DNA of 64,000 nt from Trichoplusia ni. Lineage: Eukaryota > Arthropoda > Insecta > Lepidoptera > Noctuidae. Both the position numbers and the translations under genes were made by a program. The notes below the pieces were generated by a model that was given only the letters and a program-made list of their open reading frames with translations, was not told the origin of the DNA and did not search any database. Shown here piece by piece: positions 14,181-26,255 of this stretch (position 1 is the first letter of the stretch; each line of letters opens with the position of its first letter). The stretch covers positions 930,001 to 994,000 of the forward strand of contig NC_039481.1 of assembly GCF_003590095.1 (NCBI RefSeq). Direction: 5' to 3'.

Positions 14181-14580
14181 TGGGTGATAAAAGCTATAAG
14201 GTTCTGTCAGGGGTTTTAAGAAAAAATATGACATTATAACATTAAATTTCTATGTATTGTTATAAGAAACCAACAAAAAAAAATAGTTTTACTTACTTTG
14301 TGATTTCCAGACCATTTTCTAAGACCCGTATGTTTGCTATAAATAAACGTTACCCCTATCACATCACAAAAGTCGGAACAGACCCTCAAACTTATAACGT
14401 AATTAATTGTGCGATTTATTTGAAAGTTTGACAACCCTACGAGTCCCAACTTTTGTTCCAACTTGAACTAGTTCTGTACACGTGTTGGTAACAAAAAGTT
14501 TGACAGCCCTAGCCTTTGCCACAGCGTAGTTTCATTCATTGTACAGTATACGAGGAGTGTTTTAAACGAAGTAGGTAGAC

Positions 14581-14770
14581 GCATGTATGTGTGTGTGTAT
14601 GGGTAAAACATGCAACAAAATTATGACATCGAGGGTTGATTTTATTATGAACTTGTTTAGAACATTGCATATATATTATGAAACCTATCGTATAAGTTAC
14701 TGTCATGACTGTGTGCGTGGTTTAATTTGTGTACGTGTGTGCATTTTCGTTTGTATGGGTGTGCGTGTTT
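14581..14770 (+). repeat. GT-rich simple-sequence region
   Basis: Interrupted GT/TG runs occur at its two ends (GTATGTGTGTGTGTATGGG near 14585, GTGTACGTGTGTGC near 14730 and GGGTGTGCGTG near 14758). The 61-codon plus frame across it is low-complexity, not a gene. Confidence 0.6.
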
Positions 14771-16448
14771 AAGTCAGTATTTATATGCTTAATTTAATTG
14801 ATTCAAAATAATCTAATTAAATTGTTGAACTGGAATCAAATGAACATAGAGGCAGACCAAAAGCAATGACAAGAATCTGAATGTAATTGGACGAAAACCG
14901 GCACCGAATCATATCTCAAATTTCCGATTGGCGTCTGTCGTGAACGTGGTATCGATGCAGATAACTCTGAGAAGATATTTCTGCAGAATAATTTGCTGCA
15001 AGCCCGTTAGGTGATTACAACGTAAAACTCATAACTTAATTATGTGCGTCTTAAATAATAGTAACTAATAAAGCATGAGAGTTTATTTTAAGCAATGAGA
15101 TACCAAATGCAATGTAAAAGGAAGATAAAATATGTCTAAAAATTTTCACAAAATCCTGAATTTCAAACTGCATTGGCAATAGAAATACATTATCAAGGAA
15201 TATATTGACGAGCAAAATAACACAGCTCATAAAATAAATTTGTGACAGACGCATAAACAGCAATCAGTTATTAAGACTTCATTTTTTTCCTTTGAGTACG
15301 AAACTCCAAATACATGACATTATTTCAAAGTTTACACAGCACAAACACAACCCCACAACATTTACTATCTGCGTCAAACAAAACAAAACCTACGCTAAGA
15401 CACGTCAGCGCTCATAAGATTGACAGCTGCCCTTCACATTTACTCAGCTATATGGACAAAGGGTTTCTGTTATTGCGCCTACTTATAATTGAATGTCCAG
15501 TAAGTCGCTTGGAATTCGATACACGCAGTTTCGAAAGGGTTAGGTCTTTGGAAAGACAAATATTTGTGACCGCAATATGTTTGGACTCTGGAGAGCTGGT
15601 TTGGGAGTTATTTGGTAAGTAAATGTTTGAAATGTATGTGATTTAAGTATGGGATTACGAAAATATTACATTGAGTACTTGGTTTAAGCCAATGCTTGAT
15701 TTTCAATGAATGATTGCTAGATTTTGAGCCAATATACAGTGGCGTAGACAGCATTATTATTTGTGAAATAAGATTAAACTGGTTTGTTCTGGTTGTTGAA
15801 GGGCTGGGTGTCGTGGTCATGGTTGTGACCTATGCAAAGCCTTGGATCGCGATACTTGAGTTGATGGTAATGATTTAACAATCTTATTATAATCTCCCTT
15901 GTTCTTGAGCAGTAGTGTTCTTGAGTATACAGCGAAGAAATCAGGCTCATCTCGTCATCTCAAACTAGGACTGTCGAGTCGTCTTTCACCGTTTTTACAA
16001 CGTTTGTAGTCAGTAATAAGATTGTTGATGAAGAAGATTAAGTTTATATTTCAAACTGCTACTAACTGCACGGTTGTTAGTGATTTGATTTTTATACCCC
16101 AGCATTTTAGGTTTAAGTAAAATGCAGGAACAAAGTAAAATTCATTTCTCGTCGCGTGCCGACTCAGTATTTAGAGCACCATTCGCTCAGTAGCTGTAAG
16201 AGCTGACATTTCAACTAATGGAGCATTAGCCAAGGTTCAACCTCGGTTGGTTTAACGCCGCAGTTACGTTTAACGTAAACGTGTTTTATTAACTAGTTCA
16301 AGATGTGAGTGAAAATTAACACGCGAATGTTAAGTTTGTAGGATCCGAGTTTTGGTATGTGTTGGTAATTTTTATGGTGTTTTCAAGGATTTAACGGTGT
16401 TTGTAATAAAGTGTCGTCGGGAAACAACTGTTTTTGGGACATGTTTAC

Positions 16449-16541
16449 GAGTCGCTCATGAAATGTGACGCCGGGATCCGACGCGTCAGCTCATGATTAA
16501 GGACTTAGTTTAATCCCGAAATGAGCGTTTCATGGCGACGT
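16449..16541 (-). repeat. Element related to the 19.1 kb and 26.3 kb repeats, with inverted ends
   Basis: ACGCGTCAGCTCATGATTAA (plus strand) is the reverse of the CCTTAATCATAAGCTGACGC block at 19.13-19.15 kb. The segment ends are imperfect inverted repeats, GTCGCTCATGAAA against TTTCATGGCGAC, as in a small MITE. Confidence 0.5.
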
Positions 16542-17094
16542 TTGTGTGTGATATTCATTTAATAATCTTGGGAATTTAAATTACTTATTTATTAAAGTTG
16601 TAACACTGGGAAAGATTAAACATGAAGCTCTTTAGCTTTATTTACGTACATGATGGGGTATGAGAGCGTTAAAATGGCAGTATTTTTACTTAAATTATTA
16701 AAATTTATGCTCCCTTTGTCAACAAATATGATGAAAATAAGTCGCTTCGTGAAAGAAATATGCCTTTAACCCAATTATTTTATGCACTTGTTTTAACTAT
16801 TCATATTTTTCAGAATTATAGTTAAAGTTAGGCATTTGCTTTAATTAATATACTTCAAAATTATAATAGCTGATGAATAAAAAGGCTAGGTTAAAGCCAG
16901 CCATGAAGTGTAAGTCCACCTCTTAAACCCTCTTGAAAGGGAGATTTCATAAAGTCAATGCAAAAAATCTTTAGAAACATTACTTCGAAATGAAATAAAA
17001 ACAATTAAATTCATTATGATGAAAACGTGCACAAGGAATTTCACTTTCTACTTTCTCTGTCTCTGTTATAATTTTTCTATCATTTGCAACTTAC

Positions 17095-17236
17095 CTCTCT
17101 CACAGAAGGCTCCCTCGTAGTCTCCATCTCGGCACTCGCAGATGGGCCCGTCGTCGGTGCTGATGCAGACGCCGCCGTGCTGGCACGGGTCGCGCCGCTC
17201 ACACGCATCGCCACTTGCGTTGCTTATACGAGAGGT
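17095..17236 (-). CDS. Nrx-1: Neurexin-1 exon: first EGF-like domain (EGF-A)
   Basis: This internal exon of 142 nt encodes 47 residues plus one base. On the minus strand the acceptor is TTTGTTTCAG (AG at 17237-17238), and the exon ends GAGAGAG before GTAAGT (17094-17089). One whole EGF-like module is present. Its six cysteines lie at exon residues 12, 18, 24, 33, 35 and 45 (spacing C-x5-C-x5-C-x8-C-x1-C-x9-C), with the typical CQHGGVC core and a glycine before the last cysteine. An N-A-S sequon lies at residues 6-8. It starts in phase 0, directly continuing the LNS1 exon at 51983, and ends in phase 1. This fits the LNS1-EGF-A order of alpha-neurexins, and the ERRDPCQHGG and ISTDDGPICEC segments look like insect neurexin-1. 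Because 142 is not a multiple of three, skipping it would break the frame. In vertebrates splice site 1 lies just after EGF-A, so any equivalent small exons would fall below 17095; none was recognised. Confidence 0.88.
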
Positions 17237-17779
17237 CTGAAACAAATAGAACAATTGCTTCGTTACAATTTTTTTTTTGTAGAAAATAAGCAGATTTTAT
17301 GTCTGATCGGCATTTAAAATTTTGAAACTTTACGAGGTAATTATTTTGAATTTCGCAATAGAAAAATAACTTCTACATGTCTGTATCTGATATGGAAACG
17401 TTTGGTTGTTGAAAGTTTTAAGAAAAAACATTTTGAATTCAAATAGTTAGTAGGGATTGTTATTTCGGGTGCTTGCGTAAATTTATTAAACTGCACGAAA
17501 ATAAAGTACGAGTACGTATGAAAATAAGGACTTTACATTATTTTTATCGGAAAACTGATAAAAAAACATGTAAGATCCTTATTTCCTTATCCTTCTTAAA
17601 TGTGACGCTGGTAATTGAATATTTAGCCTAGACTTACAGATGGAAAAAGAGTTGAGAACTAAAGCCGTGCAATGTGACACAAACATCAAACAAAATCGTT
17701 ATCTAAATCCCCTTTTACGCCATATAACGTACCTACTTTTTATATACTTATTACGGTTATTTACCTCAAACAGGCACAT

Positions 17780-17850
17780 ACTGATTGGTCAAATAAATGA
17801 ATGTCTACTTGCAAAGTGACCAATCAGTGAACCTCATCGCTGCTGATTGG
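17780..17850. promoter_or_regulatory. CCAAT-box cluster with inverted repeat
   Basis: Three copies of CTGATTGG occur within 71 bases: at 17781-17788, reversed as CCAATCAG at 17820-17827, and at 17843-17850. The first two form a 12-bp perfect inverted repeat (ACTGATTGGTCA with TGACCAATCAGT). The cluster lies about 545-615 bp upstream, on the gene strand, of the EGF-A exon. CCAAT/NF-Y binding is inferred from the motif. Confidence 0.3.
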
Positions 17851-18552
17851 CTCCTGCAAGTTCCAGTGCTCTGCCACGACAGGTACTAACATTCAACTTG
17901 ATAGCAAGTTAGCTATCAAGGTGTGGACAGTTACAAATTAATACAAATACCAATAGTATATTGGAACTGTTTAAGTATTTTAATATACCACTTCGTTCTT
18001 TGCTAAAGTTGAAATAAAATATTTTAATTCACTACAATTTAACTACACTTTTCGTAATTGTTTCCTTTCAATCAAATTTCATCATATTCATTTAGGTTCT
18101 TTTTATTGATTAATATTGTTTTATTATTATAATTGGAGCACAAATACGTACTAAAACCAAAATTTTGTTAATTACGGTGACTGATTTAGGAATTACTGGT
18201 TGTTGTCGCAAAAAAATCTCCCTCGAATCTATTGTTTAAAACTTAACGCGAATATTTTTAGCTATCCGACCTCTTTCCCAAATCCATATATCTAAAATAG
18301 AGTGTCATCAAAATTGCTGAACTAGTACTATTCATACATAAACGAAACTTTATTATAAATAAAACAATAACCCTTAAAACAAACGCATTAAAGACTATAA
18401 TCGTATACAGTATACCTACCTCGTATACTATACACCTTTAGAGTATTTGATTATCTTAAATATTCCCCTTTTATGCTTACATATTAAAATTTCGTCTTAT
18501 CGCTTACCCTACACACTAGGTAATTAATATAGAGTCAAATAAAACATTTGCC

Positions 18553-18609
18553 GTTGTAGAGGCGAGATGCAGATATATGCGGTGTATTGTGGCATCTTGC
18601 TTCCACAAT
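18553..18609 (+). repeat. 'GCATCTYGCTTCCACA' dispersed core, copy 1
   Basis: GTAGAGGCGAGATGCAGATA leads to GGCATCTTGCTTCCACA. It is one of five to six related 45-60 bp segments in the window, the others being near 1913, 20767, 31719, 43611 and 46832. Confidence 0.55.
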
Positions 18610-19078
18610 GTCAACATTCTTTGAGTTGTTGTACAGACACAGGTGATTATTTAACACAGTTTTAGGCTGATCATAATTTAATTTAGGCATTTGCTTTATT
18701 TAATATTCACAATGTGTAATACGTATTTGAATAAATAAATATGAATGGTAACATGTACGAAAGCTCACTGTAAACTTTCTTTACCACGCAAAATTTTGTC
18801 CTAAAAATTGCGAGGGGATTGGCAGAAAACCAAATTACTCTATCTCAAAAATGAGTTTTTATTCTTGTCATTTATTACAAACAAAAAATTGTATAATTCA
18901 AGGACAAGCAGTCGATTTGGGGGTTTAACTTATTTTAAGTTAAATATCTACATATTACGCTGAACTGGCGACTGTGGCATGATCGGTTAGTCGCTTCTTG
19001 TAAAGATACATATCTACGTATTCAGCAAAATCAGGTAAAAAAAAAGTTGAAATACAATAATTATTAAAAGATGCAACG

Positions 19079-19173
19079 GTTTACTCTCGCGTATTTATCG
19101 CGGTTTCCCGACTAGTTTCGGACCCAACCGGAATCCTTAATCATAAGCTGACGCGGCGGGATCGCGAGTCGAA
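19079..19173 (+). repeat. 'CTAGTTTCGGACCCAACCGG' repeat, copy 1
   Basis: It shares TTTACTC, GTATTTATCG and CGACTAGTTTCGGACCCAAC with 26256-26321. CTCGCG near the left end and CGCGAG near the right end form short inverted termini. The family is known to me from Lepidoptera but I cannot name it. Confidence 0.65.
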
Positions 19174-20319
19174 CAATAGTTACTATAAAAATTACAATCA
19201 TGTTTAAATTCCAAAATTTTGCAAGTTCATCTCAGTACTAATACATCAGTAGCTATTCCTGATTAAGCAGTGTTGAGGATCGTCGTAAACCGTGGCCGGC
19301 AAACCGCAGAAAACCAGTTACTGCCGGTGTCTGGCCGTTATCAGATCTCAGTTAACGTCTAGCCGGCGCGGAAGATTAACACCGCCGGTTACGGGGCCAC
19401 TAAACTAGCAAATTAATATATTGTATTGTGTAATATTTTATGTTAATTTGTTTTTCGGGTCTAATTGTTCCATGCAGTGTTAAGGTTATAAAATCATTTT
19501 CGAAGTCGATTCCTAGCACGTCTTACACTTCTTGCGGTTGTGACTTAAGTTAGTACTACGTCATGTCTTACAGCAACACTTCTTGTGATTGGGACTTTAG
19601 TAGTAGTTAAGTAGACATTAGTAATTACAATTTATTTCCTTTTGTTTGGTGTTTCGTTTTCTGTATTTCCTCAATTTAATATTTTTTTCGTCTCCTCTTC
19701 TGCGTATGATTGCATGGTATTTTTGCCCCCTGTTTGGGAATCTCCGTGTATTTTTGTTAAGCTAAGCATATTATCTTGAAACCAAATCGCTGACTTACTA
19801 ACCGCACACTAACGACAGTTCTTGTTATCTTAGCATATTAAGATCTAACGTCTAGACCAGCGTCTAAGTCTAGATCAAATCTTGATTACTGAATAATCCG
19901 CTCGTTAGAGGTGTACCAAATTTAACGAAGTTTTCTCAAGGTACAGTTAGCTGGCGCTTACAAATTATTCGGTGCCTTTAGGCCCTCGGAGGAGCGTTTT
20001 AGAACAAGGCTAAACGGGTCTTTTAAGATTAATACGATGATACAATTTGGCTGAAAATGATTATAAGAAACGAATATATGTGGCCATGTATAAAACTTGA
20101 ATTCTTCACAAAATTAAAAAAAAAAACAGTCAAGTTCACATCGGTCAGAGTTTCGTACAAATAGGCCAAAGATAAGGGTGGTTAGCAAATGAATTAGTGG
20201 GGTGCTTTGCCTAAACTCGATCTTTATTTATGGCAAAAACAGAAATACATCATCGGTGATTATTTTAACTGTCTAGGTACTGTATGACTCATAAGATACT
20301 GCCTGATGACGCATGGAAG

Positions 20320-20398
20320 GACAGATAGACGGACAGAAGGATATAAGGGCGAACAGTGGGCCCTCAGCAATAGGGTTTCGTTTTTGCCCTATTGAATA
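20320..20398 (+). repeat. Fragment related to the 29636 family
   Basis: GGACAGATAGACGGACAGAA leads to CAATAGGGTTTCGTTTTTGC and CCTATTG, the left-hand block of the common repeat whose right end is seen at 29636 and 61857. Confidence 0.6.
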
Positions 20399-20766
20399 AG
20401 CATGTAATGTACTTTTCCTATATCATGTACATAGGGAAAATATTTTTTCATGATTAATATCAATCTAAAATTAATATTTGTATATACCGTATAAGCGTTT
20501 AAATTGTACATAGAAACTATATATCACACTTCATCAAACACTAAAACAAATTAAAATATATTATTCAGAATCATAATTATGTCATAGGTAGTTCCATTGC
20601 GTGATTTCCACTAATAACTAAGCCGTATTACTCGCGTTAGAAACGCTATGATTATGTAATTTGTATGTAGAAATTACTATATTAATTCATTTAGGAATAC
20701 GAATAGAATCATGACCTTGTACCTGTACCAAGAAACTCTTAAAGTAGAACTGTTAGCGTTGAGAAA

Positions 20767-20812
20767 ACGGGACAACGCTATACAAAGTATAAAAGCGTCT
20801 TGCTTCCACACT
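20767..20812 (+). repeat. 'GCATCTYGCTTCCACA' dispersed core, copy 2
   Basis: ACGGGACAACGCTATACAAA leads to GCGTCTTGCTTCCACACTGG. It aligns with the other copies over the last 16 bases and more loosely before that. Confidence 0.5.
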
Positions 20813-21403
20813 GGCACCAGGGTTTCATGGTACGGAGGGGTTAGTATTTTCAAAGGTTATGCGGGTAGAGTAGGCTAGGGATTAGTTCGAGAGAAAAGCG
20901 GTTATATTTAGCTCTTGTTAAGTTATTTGTACGTCTGAGGATTTAGAGAAGGTCAAGTTTCTGTGGTTACAGCTAACTGGTAGACTCGCTCAAGTAATTA
21001 ACGAAAATCATGTGTATTTAAAAGAAAATTGTTGGAAGATAAAGAGGATCAACATCTTTTAGTCATGGATAAGAAGTTGTTTCAACCATTTTTTGTATGG
21101 TATTTGAACATGTTAAAAGCATAAAGTAAAGCATACCCATGTATGTATATATAAGTGAATAGTGTATGTAAAAATTGGGTAACAAGGAAAAAAATTAAAG
21201 TATGTAACAAAGAATCATTTTTTTAAATGAAATTTGAATTTTATTTTTATAACAATAGGGGCTATAATGTGGTATTTATGGTAAACATGCTGAAAATGTT
21301 TTATTTCACCAAAACCAATGCCTACACAGCCTAAAGATAGATCATAATATACTAATTCATACAACGTCACCACTTAAAATAAAATCTCAATCTCAACAAC
21401 AAC

Positions 21404-21447
21404 TATTCAATCAACCATTCAATCGTTCTACCATTCATTCATTCATG
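21404..21447 (+). repeat. Imperfect ATTCA/ATTC simple repeat
   Basis: ATTCAATCAACCATTCAATC, then ACCATTCATTCATTCATG. Period-4 words with interruptions. Confidence 0.6.
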
Positions 21448-21689
21448 AACTAATCCAATAAACTACTTCGAAAGAAGTCGGAAAAACATTTCTTCATGCA
21501 TTCAATGAGGAAGGAACGTTTTAGAAATTTAATGAAAAACTGGAAAAGGGAATTCGGACGAGAGGATTCATTCAGACCTTTCTAATACTACTTGAGATAA
21601 CTTTTAACAGTTAATGTACTATGAACGTTAGTAGTTAGACTATTATTTATTGTGATTTTTTTTAAACTCCTTATGTATGGAATTTATTT

Positions 21690-21864
21690 TCCATTGTATC
21701 TTCGCTCCTATTAGTTGCAGCGTGATGTTATATAGCCTAAAACCTTCCTCGATAAATGGTCTATTAACACAAAAAGATTTTTTCAATTTGAACCAGTAGT
21801 TCCTGAGATTAGCGCGTTCAAACAAACAAACAAACTCTTCAGCTTTATATATTAGTATAGATAA
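21690..21864 (+). repeat. Short dispersed element, 'ACTAGCTGT' family, 5'-truncated copy
   Basis: From CTCCTATTAGTTGCAGCGTG to TATATTAGTATAGAT it nearly matches the 3' two-thirds of 38769-39004, including AACCAGTAGTTCCTGAGATT and AGCGCGTTCAAACAAACAAA. The closeness of the two copies suggests recent common ancestry. Confidence 0.75.
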
Positions 21865-22004
21865 TTTGATTATAATAGAAGAGACCGCGGTCCCCGACTT
21901 TGTCTCAACTTTTTTTCTCAGGGTAGTCAGATAGTGTATGGGGGATTGCAACGCATTGCCATACACCGACATAAAAGCGCGGATAACGTAGCACGGCGGT
22001 TCAG

Positions 22005-22070
22005 GTATAGTCAGTAAGAGTCTGACACTCCCTCCCCCGGGGGAGCGGGTGTCTATGACTATACCATACC
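22005..22070 (+). repeat. Repeat end with a CCCGGG hairpin
   Basis: TATAGTCAGTAAGAGTCTGA and CACTCCCTCCC are followed by a near-perfect 15-bp stem with no loop centred on CCCGGG (22024-22053, one mismatch and one G-T pair). The AGTCAGTAA.A.TCTGA block also occurs at about 49638-49656. Confidence 0.5.
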
Positions 22071-24145
22071 TTACAATAAAAAGGGTAATCAGATAGGAAA
22101 GTTCGACTCCAGTTTTCTAAATTAAAGACATCAAAGTGATGATATATCATAAGTTCCTGAAAAAATGATTTTTATTTTATGATAGTTTTTCTGGTTTTAC
22201 AACCACGCAATGGTATCAATTCTGTTTCAGGATTTCATGATCAGGGCACTTTCATGTAAGTTTAAACCTGGATAAAGATAGTTATCTGGTCTTATATAGA
22301 AATACCAAAACTTTAAATCCTAGCAAGGAGACTTAACTAATTAGGTCGGCCACCACTTTAAACTTTAGTTAAGTTGTAGCTTAGCATAATTAGATGCAAT
22401 AGAAAAGCTTCAAGAACTGTATATACTCGTAACTTCCAAGTTAATTTAATTTTAAAACACTAACTCACTCGGAAAGTGACTGGTTATAACTGTGAAATTT
22501 ATAGTATTTATTTAAATAAAGAAAATTAAATGCAAGTTGGACTTTCGAAATTGAGGGTTTGTATATTAGGCGAAAGTAAAACAAACATTTCAAAATAATA
22601 TTTTTCACCCGTATGACTTTAGTGACCGTTGCTTAACTTCATTTTTTGTAAAGCGAAAAAAAAAACATTAATAGCAAAAGTTACAAATTTCAACTTTTTA
22701 GATATCACAATTTATGCAAATCAGCTTGATAACAGATAGACAGACAGCGCACCCTTAATAACATGGTTCAATTTTACCTTTTCGTATGGAACACCAAAAC
22801 CGTAGTTATATGCTACTATAAGTTAAAGGTAAATTCTTTAATAACACCTTTTACAAGGCATTCACCTATCGACCCCTTGTATACAAAAAAACACGATCAC
22901 GAAATCAAACAGCGAACAAAAATATTTCATTGCCACTCTAAATCATACCTTAAACACATCGGATTAATGCTGAAATTACTCTAAATTGTAAATGTATTTT
23001 TTCTTATAAAGCTATTTGAAAATTTGTTTAGTTTGTAACGGAATAGAGTTTAAATTTGTTTGTAACAGCTGTTGCATCCGGCGCAGTGTTGATTGCATTA
23101 TGTTTCTATTATTGTTGAGCAAAGTTGATTTCAGAGCTACAGACGAAATGTATGTGTTGATAAACTGGATTAGACTGTGCTAAGGGGTGAAAATGGGGAA
23201 AATATGGTTTATCATTTTAAAACCGCTTTCCGCCAGAGCCCGGCACCGAAGGTTTTTGAAACGGAACTCTATTACTAATGCTAAGCTTTGTATTTGTCTG
23301 TCCTTCCGTTTCACATCTGGCTGTATCTCACAAAATAGGATAGCTAGACAACTAAAATTTTATGAATACTAATGTTGGTTTAACGACTAAAATACACAGA
23401 ATTAAAGGAATGAAGTCAAGGTTCAGGTATGGTCTAAAGATGGATCGCTAAATAATATTGTTGTTTACTTTCCTTCTATTTAACACGACTGACTGTTTGG
23501 ACAGACACAGACTGGTTTCATTTTTATCCTTTGTGAAATCAAAACGTACATCATTATTTTGATACTAAGTCACACCACATAGCAATCGTATCTGTTTTTT
23601 TTATATCTTTATCTTCTTTGTATTAAAAAGAACTTTATTAACAACAATTATATTTAAGTAACTCTTAACCTCCAGACAGGGTTCCGTCGTCGCGTCTTAA
23701 TATCAGACAGCCCTTTTAGGTGCGTGGGCGTAATAGCCCCGTGTTGCGGCTTGATGGCTTCAGCACATCACTAAATTAAGGGACGGGGATCTTGGATATT
23801 AAATGGCTAAATAATAACTGAGTTAGCGGTTACCGATGTTTAATCTAATTGAATGTTTATACCGAACATAATAGAAACTAGGAACTATACAAAAAAAATA
23901 TCAAGTGATGATAAAAACGTTAACCAGTAAACTTTAACGTTAACCAAACGTTGCAGTGTCTACCAATTTTTATCAAACGTAAGAACACTCGCACATAATG
24001 CACCTTTAATACAAAACAATCTTGAAATCATTCAATGTTTTCTATGGAGCTATGATGCCACTGACAGGCAGATAACCACGTCAAACCTATAACACAACTC
24101 AATACTCAATACTTAATACTTTTATTGCACTCCATATGTTAAACA

Positions 24146-24285
24146 GTACCTCTACCATGAGTTGCCATCGAAAACGTCAATGACGTTACTACAGTCGATA
24201 GCGTATAAACGCGGTTCGAATAGTTTACAATCGGACTCATACCATGAGTTTAAAAAACCTTGACGCGCTCGCTATCGAGAGCTCG
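24146..24285 (+). repeat. Left member of an inverted pair
   Basis: It begins GTACCTCTACCATGAGTT, whose exact reverse complement occurs at 25590-25607. A second CCATGAGTTT followed by GCGCTCGCTATCG lies at 24242-24273 and resembles the reverse complement of the sequence just inside the right member. Confidence 0.55.
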
Positions 24286-24863
24286 ATTGTTATTGTAGTA
24301 TTCGTGTTGTCATACTTGTCATGTTGTCGAACGTGCCTAACTTCACGCCTAATGTAGTTGTTTCTTTCTAACGTTGCTTAAAAGACAGAGTAAGATATAT
24401 ATTCCTGAAAAAGCGTCAAATCTACATTAATAATTTCATGCAGGACTACGGTAAACTCATCGAAACCTTATATGAATAACAAAACATAAAAAAATATTGA
24501 TTTTGAGTCGACAACATATATCCGCAAAATTCGGATTATGGAAAATTTCGTTAAATTCCGATGGCAAAAAACAAACCGCTCAAGTCGCCATCTTTGCCGT
24601 TGAAGTTTCGCAAAGTTTTTTTTTTAATTTATGCGTTTGATGTAGATATACGAACTCTTTTGATATCACAAATAGATGGACACTTGCTCACTTGCTTGCA
24701 CTTTGGGGTTTTAGTAATTTTTCATTAATAAATTGAAAGCGCGGTGTTGAGGGTACCTAGGAATGGTTATGTGGCGCATCTTTGGGGAGTACCTATGTCT
24801 TGCGGTTGATCGCGATAGTTTTGTTGAGCTGTTTCATATACCGATAAACTGTGCATCTATTGA

Positions 24864-25012
24864 AACTAATATTATAAATGCGAAAATTTCTCTGTCTGTC
24901 TGGCTCGCTTTCACGCCAATCCTACTGAACCGATTGGAGACCACCGAACTGGGGACCACCGAACGCTATATACTGAAGTCCACGCGGACGGAGTCCTGGG
25001 CTACAGCTAGTG
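24864..25012 (-). repeat. Short dispersed element, 'ACTAGCTGT' family (minus orientation)
   Basis: On the minus strand it starts ACTAGCTGTAGCCCAGGACT, CCGTCCGCGTGGACTTC, and ends with CATTTATAATATTAGT. These are the terminal motifs of the family seen at 34782, 36381 and 38769. It lies inside the interval bounded by the inverted 18-mers at 24146 and 25590. Confidence 0.7.
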
Positions 25013-25387
25013 TTTGAATAGTCCTAAAAATTTTAAACCTCATAGAGCATAAAGTATTCAGTATATTATAATATAATGTAATATTACTTAATGAACTATT
25101 GGTTGGGGTGGAGCCCTCTGTGAACGCTGACTTATTTCCAGCGTTTCCTTTATAATGAATTTATTTATGTTTCATTGTGAAAAAGTGACAGCGTGTATTC
25201 AATGTAAATTGACTTTTAACTAGTGCTACTTGATTTTAAATACTTTATTGCCGACATGATTCTCACAAGAAATACTCAAAACTAAACAATTACTATAAAC
25301 CGAATACCGTTTCACACCTTATTTAGCAAGTGAGTTACTTAACTACAATCGTAAAGGTATTTGTCGATACCATCTGTCAAATGTGTG

Positions 25388-25607
25388 ACTCATGGTACCG
25401 TTTTCATAGAGAAACCACCGCAAAACGTTACGCGCTCGCTACTCGCTGTCGAAGACGTTTTGAATGTTTCGATAGGTTTTATTTGTCAACTCATACTACC
25501 GATTTTAGTTTGTCAAGTGACCGCTAGGGGCGCTGTACATTTTGTCATAGATATTTTTTACGCAGACGCTAGCGAGCCCGGTCGCTCAAAACTCATGGTA
25601 GAGGTAC
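25388..25607 (-). repeat. Right member of an inverted pair
   Basis: It ends AACTCATGGTAGAGGTAC (25590-25607), the inverse of 24146-24163. The interior is CpG-rich (CGCGCTCGCTACTCGCTG and CGCTAGCGAGCCCGGTCGC). Frames of 65 and 100 codons across it are not recognisable proteins. Confidence 0.55.
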
Positions 25608-26255
25608 AGGTGTTACATAATATAAGTATAGTAAACTATGGACTCTTTTGTGTCGAGATTTAAAACTAATGTGTTTTTAATATAAGAAATACCAAATATA
25701 CATAATAACTCCTTGTTACCCAAGGCTTTCTGAAAACCACGAAAATCCTTTAAAAATCTTGCTACCACAGCATAAATCGTGCCAAGTCCACATAATGTTG
25801 CCAAGTAATTAAAAATATATGAAGAAATGTAGGTAGCGCGGTAACACTGTTTCCGTGTCGGAAAGGCATTTTTTTGACTACTTTCTTAAGGCACGAACAT
25901 TCTGTAAGGCCTGGAACACGACTGAATTTTAATTGCTGAAAGGCGAACCGATTTTTTGTGCTTCGAAGTGAAATTAGAAAATTTGCTGAATTTGAATTGA
26001 AGTAAAAATTATTTAGTAGTTTACGCTGAGAGCCTTTTTGTAGAAGCTTTTCTTAAAATAGTATTTCTCCTGTACAACAAAACGTGGCGAAGGATGTAAA
26101 TATTTTAGCAAGCTTTGTCAACACTATGTTGAAGCTTGCTTTATCTTTCTGCCCTCTATATTTTAACTTTAAGGTAAACATTATGTTGATTCAGTATTCT
26201 GAAATTAAAGACAAAAATGTTTTTTTATTAAATGATGCAAATTTAAGTTTTACTG

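Larger units (their letters stand above)
1..17094 (-). other. Nrx-1: Neurexin-1 intron downstream of the EGF-A exon (partial)
   Basis: This is intronic sequence 3' of the EGF-A exon on the gene strand, beginning at the GTAAGT donor. The next expected exon must start in phase 1 and encode splice-site-1 residues or LNS2. None was recognised in any minus-strand open frame. The region contains a GC-rich island near 4.3 kb, a candidate plus-strand promoter near 1.8 kb, a pair of related segments at 11.5 and 12.35 kb, and a tRNA-SINE at 13.5 kb. The stretches 2.1-4.2, 4.5-8.8, 9.0-11.5 and 14.8-16.4 kb are AT-rich with no supported feature. Confidence 0.65.

Noticed and set aside
14581..14770. Cysteine/valine-rich small protein frame (MCVCMGK...).
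   Set aside because: Produced by GT-rich simple sequence.
15314..15622. 102-codon plus frame ending in TTTGGTAAGTAA, which looks like a splice donor.
   Set aside because: There is no recognised peptide, no promoter and no partner exon. One donor-like match alone is weak evidence.
21643..21972. 109-codon minus-strand frame.
   Set aside because: It lies antisense to a short dispersed element at 21690-21864 and has no independent support.
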